Source: Selenomonas ruminantium subsp. ruminantium ATCC 12561
Lineage (GTDB): Bacteria > Bacillota > Negativicutes > Selenomonadales > Selenomonadaceae
Assembly: GCF_000424065.1 (NCBI RefSeq)
Contig: NZ_AUJE01000037.1
Coordinates: forward strand, 1-38,379
DNA length: 38,379 bases
Reading direction: 5' to 3'
Made by a program: the position numbers and the translations under genes
Part shown: in pieces, positions 26,474-34,671 of the stretch
Position numbering within the stretch: the first letter of the stretch is position 1
How the letters are laid out: every line of letters starts with the position of its first letter
The notes under the pieces: model-generated
What the model saw: only the letters and a program-made list of their open reading frames with translations
What the model was told of the DNA's origin: nothing
Databases searched by the model: none

Positions 26474-27463
26474 TTATTTTTCATATCCATTGGGATGTTT
26501 CTGATGCCAGTTCCAGGCTGTACCGATAACCTGCTTTACATCCGTATAGCGGGGATTCCAGCCTAAGATTTTTCTGGCCTTTTCACTCGAAGCAATAAGC
26601 TGTGCGGGGTCGCCGGCACGGCGGGCGCCCATTTCCACCTTGATGTCCTTGCCCGTGGCTTCCTTTGCGGCTTCAATCATTTCCTTAACGGAGAAGCCCT
26701 GACCATTGCCGAGGTTGAAGATATTGCTGTCGCCGCCCTTGCGCAGGTATTCGAGTGCCAGCACATGCGCATCGGCGAGGTCGATTACATGGATGTAATC
26801 GCGCAGGCAGGTGCCGTCCGGCGTAGCGTAGTCGTCACCAAAGACCGTGATATGGTCGCGCTTGCCCAGAGGAACCTGCAGGATAAGCGGAATCAGATGC
26901 GTTTCCGGATGATGGTCTTCACCGATGGAACCATCGTCCAGAGCGCCTGCGGCATTGAAGTAACGCAGGGACACATAGCGGATGCCATCTGCACGGCTGA
27001 CCCATTTCATCATCTTTTCCATCGTGAGCTTGCTTTCGCCATAGGTGTTGGTCGGGCAGGTTTCATCGTCTTCCATGATGGGGATTTTCTTCGGCTCGCC
27101 GTATACGGCAGCCGTGGAGGAGAACACAATCTTGTCCACATGATGGCGAACCATTGCTTCCAAGAGCACCTGCATACCATAGACGTTGTTGTTAAAGTAT
27201 TTCAGCGGTTTCTCCATGCTTTCGCCGACCAGCGAATTGGCAGCGAAATGGATAACGGCTTCAATTTTGTTTTCCGTGAAGATTTTGTCGAGCACAGATG
27301 CTTCGCGGATATCCCCTTCGTAAAATTTAGCCTTGGGGTTCAGGGCATCCCGATGACCGGTCTGCAGATTATCCACGATAACAACGTCTTCGCCCTTTTC
27401 CACTAACTGATGAACGGCATGGGAACCGATATAGCCGGCGCCGCCGCAAACAAGAATCGACAT
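26474..27463 (-). CDS. galE: UDP-glucose 4-epimerase
   Basis: GalE interconverts UDP-galactose and UDP-glucose, closing the Leloir cycle and also supplying cell-envelope galactose. I choose the ATG at 27463 (MSILVCGGAGYIGSH), with AAGGAG 9 bases before it. This gives 329 residues, the normal size. The NAD-binding GGAGYIG is at 7-13. The catalytic set is S115-S-T117 and Y141xxxK145. DNLQTG and GDIRE are also typical. It follows galK by 95 bases, a gap that holds a LacI-type operator and a possible -10 box, so it may be partly independent of galK. Confidence 0.96.
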   Translation of the reverse strand: MSILVCGGAGYIGSHAVHQLVEKGEDVVIVDNLQTGHRDALNPKAKFYEGDIREASVLDKIFTENKIEAVIHFAANSLVGESMEKPLKYFNNNVYGMQVLLEAMVRHHVDKIVFSSTAAVYGEPKKIPIMEDDETCPTNTYGESKLTMEKMMKWVSRADGIRYVSLRYFNAAGALDDGSIGEDHHPETHLIPLILQVPLGKRDHITVFGDDYATPDGTCLRDYIHVIDLADAHVLALEYLRKGGDSNIFNLGNGQGFSVKEMIEAAKEATGKDIKVEMGARRAGDPAQLIASSEKARKILGWNPRYTDVKQVIGTAWNWHQKHPNGYEK

Positions 27464-27503
27464 GAGTCTACGCTCCTTTTCTCTATTCCACACAGTATCA
27501 CAC

Positions 27504-27523
27504 AGAAATCGCTTTCTATTTTA
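27504..27523 (-). promoter_or_regulatory. galE -10 box and LacI-type operator
   Basis: AGAAATCGCTTTCT (27504-27517) directly follows a TAAAAT box (27518-27523) on the minus strand. No good -35 box is visible. A perfect TTTTCTAGAAAA palindrome lies just upstream at 27540-27551. Confidence 0.55.
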
Positions 27524-27558
27524 GCATGCTTTCCGTCTGTTTTCTAGAAAATGTTTTC

Positions 27559-28743
27559 TTACTTAATTCGATGCGTACCATCGGCAATGTTGGCCACATA
27601 GAAGCTCGGTGCATAGCCAATCTTCTCCGTATAAGCCTTGCCCACTTTTTCCTTGAACGCTTCGATGGCTTCATTCTTCACGAGGCTTACCGTACAGCCG
27701 CCAAAGCCTGCGCCCGTCATACGGGAACCGATAACCCCATCAATCTGCCAGGCAAGCTCTGCCAAAGTATCGAGTTCCTTGCCCGTCACATCGTAATCAT
27801 CGCGCAGAGAGTAATGGGATTCATTCATCAGCTTGCCGAATTTAACCACATCGTCGCCTTCCAATGCTTCTACAGCTTCAAGTGTACGGTTGTTTTCGAG
27901 CACTGCATGACGCGCACGCTGACGTTCCAGCGGTTCGCTGATGGCACCGGCCAGCTGATTGAACGCTTCATTGGAAAGCTCGCCCAAAGCATTCAGTTCC
28001 GGCTTTACTTCCTTCAATTCGTTCAGCGCGTGTTCACACTGTGCACGGCGTACATTATAAGCGCTGGAGGCCAGGCTGTGCGGCTTATTGGTATTGGAAA
28101 TCACAATGCTGGCACCTTCCAAGGCAATTTTGCTGTAACGATAGGAAAGCGTATTGCAGTCCAAAAGGATTGCGCAGTCCTTCTTGCCCATACCAACGGC
28201 GAACTGGTCCATAATGCCGCAGTTTACGCCCACAAAGGTGTTTTCTGCTTTCTGAGAAAGTTTTACCATTTCTACCATATCCAGACCGAAACCGAAAGCG
28301 TCATTGAGGATAAGCGCCGTCAGCACTTCGATGGATGCCGAGGAGGAAAGGCCGGAACCATTGGGCAGCGTGCCGTAAACCAGAATATCAAAGCCATGGG
28401 AAGCCTTATGACCGGCATCTTCAAAGACTTTAACTACGCCCATGGGATAGTTGGCCCAATTCTTTTCCTTATCATAGCTGAGGCCTGACATAGCAAATTC
28501 AATGACACCCTTGTCCGCAAGGTTCATGGAGTAAATCCGCGTCTTGTTATCGGCACGGTCAGCCACCAGCGCATAAGTGCCCAGCGAAATGGCACAGGGG
28601 AACACATGGCCGCCATTGTAATCGGTGTGTTCACCAATCAGATTAACACGTCCCGGAGAAAAATAAGCCCGCGTTTCCTGCGCACCAAACTTCGCAGCGA
28701 ACTCCTCTTCCATCTTTGCCAGAATTTCATTTTCCTTTTCCAT
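27559..28743 (-). CDS. galK: Galactokinase
   Basis: GalK phosphorylates galactose at C1, the first Leloir step. The 394-residue GHMP kinase has the galactokinase signature GRVNLIGEHTDYN (31-43), the ATP loop GSGLSSSAS (129-137), the catalytic-region motif CGIMDQFAVGMGKKD (about 175-189) and GAGFGGCTVSL (about 337-347). AGGAGG lies 7 bases before the ATG. It has its own promoter flanked by two operators and leads galK-galE-galT-galR. Galactose should come from LacZ and GalA. Confidence 0.97.
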   Translation of the reverse strand: MEKENEILAKMEEEFAAKFGAQETRAYFSPGRVNLIGEHTDYNGGHVFPCAISLGTYALVADRADNKTRIYSMNLADKGVIEFAMSGLSYDKEKNWANYPMGVVKVFEDAGHKASHGFDILVYGTLPNGSGLSSSASIEVLTALILNDAFGFGLDMVEMVKLSQKAENTFVGVNCGIMDQFAVGMGKKDCAILLDCNTLSYRYSKIALEGASIVISNTNKPHSLASSAYNVRRAQCEHALNELKEVKPELNALGELSNEAFNQLAGAISEPLERQRARHAVLENNRTLEAVEALEGDDVVKFGKLMNESHYSLRDDYDVTGKELDTLAELAWQIDGVIGSRMTGAGFGGCTVSLVKNEAIEAFKEKVGKAYTEKIGYAPSFYVANIADGTHRIK

Positions 28744-28764
28744 GTCATAGCCTCCTATATTATA

Positions 28765-28778
28765 TGTAAACGTTTTCC
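28765..28778. promoter_or_regulatory. galK downstream operator
   Basis: TGTAAACGTTTTCC is a LacI/cre-type site. Its centre is about 77 bases after the predicted start of transcription and 127 bases from a second operator upstream of the promoter. A TATAAT overlaps its edge but sits against the ribosome site, so I do not read it as a promoter. Confidence 0.7.
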
Positions 28779-28790
28779 ATTTTCTTTTCT

Positions 28791-28840
28791 GAAATGCGGT
28801 GCAAGTTCATCGTTTTGCGGACCAACTCGCACCGCATTTC
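28791..28840. other. Long hairpin in the galK leader
   Basis: Arms of 17 bases (28791-28807 with 28824-28840) pair with one mismatch around a 16-base loop. It lies in the galK 5' leader. There is no T run on the minus strand, so it is unlikely to be a plain terminator of lacG. It could protect the mRNA or slow transcription. Confidence 0.6.
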
Positions 28841-28854
28841 CTTTTGTTATTTCT

Positions 28855-28905
28855 AGTTTACGCTTGTGTTAAGGGAATGTCAAGTGTTTTTTGTAAACGT
28901 TTTCT
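28855..28905 (-). promoter_or_regulatory. galK promoter and upstream operator
   Basis: A perfect TTGACA (28878-28883) and TAAACT (28855-28860) are 17 bases apart on the minus strand. The operator TGTAAACGTTTTCT (28892-28905) lies just upstream, centred about 50 bases before the start of transcription. The lacG stop is 16 bases beyond the operator. Confidence 0.8.
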
Positions 28906-28920
28906 TATTTTTTTCTATAC

Positions 28921-30351
28921 TTAATCGGCAATGTCATCTGCACCAACAATTTCGCCCCGCCGGCTCATGGCCTTATACCAATAAGCGCTTTTCTTGGGAT
29001 AACGCTTCTGTGTGGCATAATCGACATAGAATAAGCCGTAGCGCTTGCTATAGCCATTACTCCAGGACAGCACATCCATCAAGCTCCAGATATAATAACC
29101 GCCCACATGTACGCCTTCGCTAATGGCCTTCAATACAGCTTCCAAATGCCGGGTAACATATTCTATACGGGGTGTATCATCGATTTTTCCATCCACGAAA
29201 TCATCTTTATACCCCATACCATTTTCCGAAATGAAGATTTCTTTATAATTGGGATAATCACGCGCTATACGCTTCAGCTGCTTATACATCCCTTCCGGAT
29301 AAATCGGCCAATCCCAATCGGTAGTCGGAACTGCAGAGTTGCTGACCCGCGCGCCAATGCTTTTCAGGCAAAAGACGCTGGTGCCCTTTTCCCCGGTACT
29401 GTTGTTGACCACCTGGCTTTCGCCCTCATAAGCCTGCAGGAAATGGCTGGAATAATAATTCATGCCCAAAAAGTCAATCTGTGCTGCAGCCTTGGCAAAT
29501 TCCACAAAGTCCTGTTCTTCGGTAAGCAGGCTGCCACCATTCTTCTGCAGGATTTCATTGATGAAGCCCATCGTAGTTTCCGAATAGCGGCCTAAATAAC
29601 AGGCATCCAGCATGAAACGGTTGGAAATGGCATCATCCAAATCACGGGCGTGGTTGTTTTTCGGCGTATCGGTGATGGCTTCCTTGCCCTCCAACGTATG
29701 AACAATACCTATTCTTCCCGGCAAATTCATGCTCTTGTAAAGATTCAACGCCTTTGCATGGGCTACCATCAAATTATGCTCAATTTGAATAGCTTTTTCA
29801 ATCTGGAAGGTTTCATGCGGGGGAAAATTGCCTGCCAGATAGCCATTCTGGGCAATCGACCACGGCTCATTGAAGGTAGCCCATTTCATCACCCGGTCGC
29901 CAAAGGCTTCAAAACAGATTTTGGCATATGCCACGAATTTATCAATCAAATCCCGGTTCAGCCAATGCCCGTTTTGAAAAAAGGGTAACGGTGTATCAAA
30001 ATGATGAAGGGTTACAAACGGCTCTACGCCCTGCCGGATGCATTCGTCAATAAGCTTGTTATAGTAATCGATACCTGCCTGATTGACCTTTCCCTCACCA
30101 TCGGGAAGAATGCGTGTCCAGGACAGCGATATGCGAATGCCGTTTATATGAAAATCATGAGCCAATTGCAAATCCTGCTTATATTGATGATAGAAGTCAC
30201 TGGCCGGGTCAGCATTGAAGCGCGCTCCGGGACGATTCATATATTCATCCCAGACACAAGGGCCGCGCCCATCTTCACGGGTTGCGCCCTCTACCTGATA
30301 AGCTGCCGTAGCGCCGCCAAAGATAAACCCATCGGGAAATTTCTGTGCCAT
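28921..30351 (-). CDS. lacG: 6-phospho-beta-galactosidase, GH1
   Basis: LacG splits lactose-6-phosphate, delivered by the lactose PTS, into glucose and galactose-6-phosphate. The 476-residue GH1 barrel has acid/base E162 (TFNEP) and nucleophile E376 (ISENG). S429, K436 and Y438 in LSWSNGYSKRYG match the phosphate-binding Ser, Lys and Tyr of the Lactococcus enzyme, shifted by one residue. This supports a phospho-substrate over a plain beta-glucosidase. 6-phospho-beta-glucoside activity cannot be excluded. It follows lacF by 9 bases and closes the lacA-lacB-lacF-lacG operon. Confidence 0.93.
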   Translation of the reverse strand: MAQKFPDGFIFGGATAAYQVEGATREDGRGPCVWDEYMNRPGARFNADPASDFYHQYKQDLQLAHDFHINGIRISLSWTRILPDGEGKVNQAGIDYYNKLIDECIRQGVEPFVTLHHFDTPLPFFQNGHWLNRDLIDKFVAYAKICFEAFGDRVMKWATFNEPWSIAQNGYLAGNFPPHETFQIEKAIQIEHNLMVAHAKALNLYKSMNLPGRIGIVHTLEGKEAITDTPKNNHARDLDDAISNRFMLDACYLGRYSETTMGFINEILQKNGGSLLTEEQDFVEFAKAAAQIDFLGMNYYSSHFLQAYEGESQVVNNSTGEKGTSVFCLKSIGARVSNSAVPTTDWDWPIYPEGMYKQLKRIARDYPNYKEIFISENGMGYKDDFVDGKIDDTPRIEYVTRHLEAVLKAISEGVHVGGYYIWSLMDVLSWSNGYSKRYGLFYVDYATQKRYPKKSAYWYKAMSRRGEIVGADDIAD

Positions 30352-30360
30352 GTCTACACC

Positions 30361-30678
30361 TCATTTCTCCTTGAACATCTTGATAAAGCGTTTATCCATA
30401 TCCGAAAGCAGCATCGCCGTCATCAAATGATCCTGAGCATGGACAGTGAGGAAACCAATTTCGATTTCTTCCCCTGCTGCCTCCTTGGTGATGAGTTCTG
30501 TCTGCTGATTATGCGCATTAAGAATCAAGTCATCACCTTCCTTGATTAAAGCTTCTGCCTTAGCAAAATCCTTCTCACTGATTGCATCCATCGCCGCAAG
30601 GAACTTAGTCCGGGCATCGCCTGCATAAGCCACAATCTCCATTGCAATCATAGCCATTTCATCTTTCGTCATAGCCAT
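30361..30678 (-). CDS. lacF: PTS lactose-type EIIA
   Basis: EIIA passes phosphate from HPr to the EIIB domain of LacE. The 105-residue protein has the all-helical lactose/chitobiose EIIA fold. The phosphorylated His is H80 in TVHAQDHLM, with D83 as the likely metal ligand of the trimer (H78 and D81 in Lactococcus). It lies between lacB and lacG, whereas its membrane partner lacE is in a separate operon about 4 kb away. Confidence 0.95.
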   Translation of the reverse strand: MAMTKDEMAMIAMEIVAYAGDARTKFLAAMDAISEKDFAKAEALIKEGDDLILNAHNQQTELITKEAAGEEIEIGFLTVHAQDHLMTAMLLSDMDKRFIKMFKEK

Positions 30679-30718
30679 AAAATATCACTCCCGTTTTTTC
30701 CTTTAATTATACCACTTA

Positions 30719-31234
30719 TCAATCATGGTAGTAACCTTCATCCCACTTTTGCAGGTACTCATCAAACAAATGGTCATTTTCGATGCAGTCATTTTCGCCA
30801 ATCAAGCCATCAATCTTGGCAATCAGAGCCTCCTTTTCCGGAGTAGGCTTGTACTCGGCTTTCAAAAAGGCTTCCAAAATATATTCAATGCTGCCGATGC
30901 CGATAACACGGCCGCCACAGCCGATAACATTGGCATTCAGGTTTTCCTTAGCGGCAACAGCAGTCTGTACATCAGCCACACAAGCAGCCCGTACGCCTTT
31001 CACCTTTTGGGCCGCATTATTGATGCCAATACCGGTACCACAGATACATACGCCTAAATCCACTTCACCTGTGGCCACCAGTTTCCCCACTTTCCGGCCA
31101 TAGATGGGATAATGCGTGCGGATAAAATCATAAGTACCCACATCGATAACTTCATGCCCCTGTTTCTTTAAGAATTCCGCCGCCTTGATTTTAATATCGG
31201 TCACAATATGGTCACAGCCAATGGCAATTTTCAT
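30719..31234 (-). CDS. lacB: Galactose-6-phosphate isomerase subunit LacB
   Basis: With LacA, LacB converts galactose-6-phosphate to tagatose-6-phosphate. The 171-residue length and the opening [18 protein letters not shown] are typical of LacB. The RpiB-like fold has [20 protein letters not shown] (about 61-80), which carries the catalytic Cys region, and [13 protein letters not shown]. It follows lacA by 27 bases. Confidence 0.96.
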   Translation of the reverse strand: MKIAIGCDHIVTDIKIKAAEFLKKQGHEVIDVGTYDFIRTHYPIYGRKVGKLVATGEVDLGVCICGTGIGINNAAQKVKGVRAACVADVQTAVAAKENLNANVIGCGGRVIGIGSIEYILEAFLKAEYKPTPEKEALIAKIDGLIGENDCIENDHLFDEYLQKWDEGYYHD

Positions 31235-31261
31235 CGTGTTTTCCTCCTCAAAAGTCGTCTG

Positions 31262-31681
31262 TCAGCATTCACGGTTCAGCATATCGATACGAATCTGATG
31301 CCGCCCGCCATCGTATTCCGTCTTAACAAAATTCTCAGCCAGCTGGCAGGAGAGCTTTTCAGCCGTCACATTGGCCCCCAGCGTAATAATCTGCGTGCTG
31401 TTATGATGGCGCGTCATCGAAGAGGTATAATCTTCATAGGTGGGTGCACACACAATGCCATGATGCTTGGCCGCAATCATAAAGGGAGCCACACCATAAT
31501 CATCCACAATTATGCCGCGGGTAATTCCCTTCTCCTGAATGGCCGTCACCACATTTTCCGTAGCCGTAAAAATATCCTGATTCGAAAAGTCCTCTATCTC
31601 ATAGCCTTTGCTCTCCAGGTACTCCTTAATGGTGTTCTTGAGTTTTTCACCGTCCGTATTCGCAGCTAATGCAACTTTCAT
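31262..31681 (-). CDS. lacA: Galactose-6-phosphate isomerase subunit LacA
   Basis: LacA is the partner subunit of LacB. I choose the ATG at 31681 (MKVALAANTDGEKLKN), 8 bases after AAAGGAAG, which gives 139 residues. It has the RpiB-like fold, with GIIVDDYGVAPFMIAAK and HHNSTQIITLGANV. It is the first gene of lacA-lacB-lacF-lacG. Its promoter carries both a LacI-type operator and the 29-bp motif described under findings, so it may answer to two regulators. Confidence 0.95.
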   Translation of the reverse strand: MKVALAANTDGEKLKNTIKEYLESKGYEIEDFSNQDIFTATENVVTAIQEKGITRGIIVDDYGVAPFMIAAKHHGIVCAPTYEDYTSSMTRHHNSTQIITLGANVTAEKLSCQLAENFVKTEYDGGRHQIRIDMLNREC

Positions 31682-31715
31682 AATCACAGCTTCCTTTCTC
31701 ACTAAATGTTTAAGG

Positions 31716-31791
31716 GGATAACGTTTACTATGCTTTTATTATAGCCGTCAGAGAACCTGTTTGGTTTTCATCATTTGAAAGGATTTTCGCC
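31716..31791 (-). promoter_or_regulatory. lacA promoter with two regulatory sites
   Basis: TATAAT lies at 31738-31743 on the minus strand, with no -35 match. A LacI-type operator, AGTAAACGTTATCC on the minus strand (31716-31729), follows it directly. The first copy of the 29-bp motif (31763-31791) ends 19 bases upstream of the -10 box. The same spacing recurs at the aldolase gene and lacE. Confidence 0.75.
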
Positions 31792-31816
31792 TATGGCAAA
31801 ACCGGAACAACGGCGT

Positions 31817-31822
31817 TATAAT
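31817..31822 (+). promoter_or_regulatory. -10 box of the rpiR-type gene
   Basis: A perfect TATAAT lies 34 bases before the ATG of the RpiR-family gene. A -35 match is weak (TGGCAA, 31794-31799). The 29-bp motif ends 25 bases upstream, a different distance from the three lac promoters. Confidence 0.55.
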
Positions 31823-31855
31823 AAAAGATAATGAATTTCAAGGAGTTGATGAATT

Positions 31856-32662
31856 ATGTTAATTAAAATTGACCACGATTTTCATGAACATTTGACCGAG
31901 ACCGAACAAAAAGTCATTGGCTTCATCAATATGAATGCGGAGAAAATATCCTCCATGTCCATCAGCGATGTGGCAGAGGCCACCTATTCCTCACCGGCAA
32001 CGGTCAGCCGAACCATCAAAAAATGTGGGATTTCCGGCTTTGCCGAGTTGCGCTATATCATCACCCAAAAGACCACCGTGCACAAGGACAATATCGCCGT
32101 TAATGAAATTTTCAACAAAAGTCTGACCGAAGTAACCCAGACCATCGAACAACTAAACATAGAAACCATTCTCGCCGTAGTCCGGGAAATCCGACAGGCA
32201 AAGCGCATTTATCTTCTGTCTCGTGGGCTTACCGAACACGTTGCGGATGAATTTGCCTTGAAGCTCCAGCTGCAGGGCTTTAATGTCTTTGCCAATTCCG
32301 ACCCATCCATTATGCAGGATGTAACCCGCCGCATGAAAAATCAGGAGCTGGTCATTATTTTCAGTCTGTCCGGAAAGACCCCGGAATTGCTCACTGCCGC
32401 TGAAAATGCCGCCTCCTTGGGCGCACGAATTGTAACCATTACCTGTGGGGCACCGGATACACCACTCGCCCGTATCGCCCATCTTGCCATATACGGTTTT
32501 AAACACAGCCATGTATCCATCAAAAATGTTGATGCCACCTCCCGATTGCCCATCTACGTCATCAGTCGTATCATCATCGATTATCTGACCAAGCAGCAGG
32601 AAGAAGAACGGGAAAAAGCCGCCCACAAAGAGGCGGCCTATCGCAGGGAACATTACTTTTAA
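31856..32662 (+). CDS. RpiR-family transcriptional regulator
   Basis: It probably controls the tagatose-6-phosphate pathway genes around it. The 268-residue protein has an N-terminal RpiR helix-turn-helix (about 1-75, including ISDVAEATYSSPATVSRTIKK) and a sugar-isomerase (SIS) domain (about 105-240, with RIYLLSRGLTEHVADEFALK and IIFSLSGKTPELLTAAENAA), which binds phosphosugars. A galactose- or tagatose-phosphate ligand is inferred. AGGAG stands before the ATG. It is divergent from lacA and convergent with lacC. In classical Gram-positive lac operons this role belongs to the DeoR-type LacR, which is not seen in this window. Confidence 0.92.
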   Translation: MLIKIDHDFHEHLTETEQKVIGFINMNAEKISSMSISDVAEATYSSPATVSRTIKKCGISGFAELRYIITQKTTVHKDNIAVNEIFNKSLTEVTQTIEQLNIETILAVVREIRQAKRIYLLSRGLTEHVADEFALKLQLQGFNVFANSDPSIMQDVTRRMKNQELVIIFSLSGKTPELLTAAENAASLGARIVTITCGAPDTPLARIAHLAIYGFKHSHVSIKNVDATSRLPIYVISRIIIDYLTKQQEEEREKAAHKEAAYRREHYF

Positions 32663-32690
32663 GAATACTTTGCTCACGCTATCTAATCAA

Positions 32691-33620
32691 TCAGGCAATT
32701 TTTTCTATAGCAATCCGGGGCAGCAAATCCTCAACAATCTGCTTTTGCACATATCCGCTTTCTGCCTCCAGCGCATTGGCTGTTCCACAGGCGGCACCCA
32801 GCCGCAAAATTTCTTCAACCGGCAGTTTGCGCTGAAGTCCTGCAGCAATCCCCGCAACGTAAGAGTCTCCTGACCCTACAGGGTTCTGACAGTCAATTTC
32901 CGGTACGGTAACCCGATAGATACCGCCTTCAACGCCAACCAGCGACCCCTGACTTCCCAGAGAAATTGCTGCCATTTCAATCCCTTCATCCAAAAAGTGA
33001 CGTATTTCCCGCACCACATCTGCCTCACTATGCAGACGATAACCGCGCAAAGCCTCAATCTCATCCCGGTTGGGCTTGATGAAATCCGGTTTTGCCGATA
33101 TTCCCCGCGCCAGCAAATCGCCGCTGGTGTCCAACAGGAATTTCTTCCCGGCTGCATGAGCATCCTCGATTAACTCAGCATAAAAATCTACCGGCACGCC
33201 TTGCGGCACACTGCCAGAGGCCACCACGATATCCGCTTTGTCCAGAAGTTCCGCATATTTTTTGCGGAACTTTTTTAATTCCTCCAGACTGACTTCCGGC
33301 CCCGGCTCCAAAATCTCTGTCTGCGCGCCATCCTCGGTAAGAATCGCCAAACAGGAACGGGTTTCTCCTGCCACATCCACAAAATCTCCGTTTATTCCAT
33401 AATCCTCAAGTTTTCCTGCTATCAATTCGCCGGTCTTGCCTCCCAAAAAGCCGGTTACCACCGTCTCTTCTCCTAAGATGGTATCTACGTTTGCCACATG
33501 AATGCCCTTCCCGCCCGGCGTATTATCCACGGATTTTGCCCGCACGATTTTTCCCTTGGCAAAATCGACCAGTTCATAGCGTTTATCCAATGATGCATTC
33601 AGGTTTATTACCAGTATCAT
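32691..33620 (-). CDS. lacC: Tagatose-6-phosphate kinase (PfkB family)
   Basis: LacC phosphorylates tagatose-6-phosphate to the 1,6-bisphosphate. The 309-residue PfkB protein has PGGKGIHVA (35-43) and the anion hole with catalytic base D252 in NPVGSGDSYVAG. The family cannot be told apart from 1-phosphofructokinase by motif alone, so the assignment leans on lacAB and the aldolase nearby. It follows the aldolase gene by 25 bases in the same operon. Confidence 0.92.
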   Translation of the reverse strand: MILVINLNASLDKRYELVDFAKGKIVRAKSVDNTPGGKGIHVANVDTILGEETVVTGFLGGKTGELIAGKLEDYGINGDFVDVAGETRSCLAILTEDGAQTEILEPGPEVSLEELKKFRKKYAELLDKADIVVASGSVPQGVPVDFYAELIEDAHAAGKKFLLDTSGDLLARGISAKPDFIKPNRDEIEALRGYRLHSEADVVREIRHFLDEGIEMAAISLGSQGSLVGVEGGIYRVTVPEIDCQNPVGSGDSYVAGIAAGLQRKLPVEEILRLGAACGTANALEAESGYVQKQIVEDLLPRIAIEKIA

Positions 33621-33645
33621 ATCCTTTACCCTTCCTCAGTTTTTC

Positions 33646-34521
<876 letters not shown>

Positions 34522-34542
34522 TCAGCTTAAAACCTTGATTTC

Positions 34543-34596
34543 ATTATAAGAAAATGCCCTCGCCCTTTGTTTTCACCTTTTGGAAAGGTTTTCACA
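34543..34596 (-). promoter_or_regulatory. gatY promoter with 29-bp motif
   Basis: TATAAT lies at 34543-34548 on the minus strand, with no -35 match. The second copy of the motif (34568-34596) ends 19 bases upstream of it. Confidence 0.75.
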
Positions 34597-34608
34597 TTTT
34601 TGGGGTAT

Positions 34609-34661
34609 AAAAATACTCCTGCTGCCACTGTTACCGTATCAGTTGGCAGCAGGAGTTTATT
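34609..34661 (-). terminator. Terminator of lacE
   Basis: A perfect 13-bp stem (34615-34627 with 34644-34656) is followed by ATTTTTA on the minus strand, 16 bases past the lacE stop. Confidence 0.88.
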
Positions 34662-34671
34662 CCTACTTAAA

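Noticed and set aside
28759-28764. TATAAT just before galK
   Set aside because: It lies directly against the AGGAGG ribosome site and has no -35 box. The TTGACA promoter further upstream is much better.
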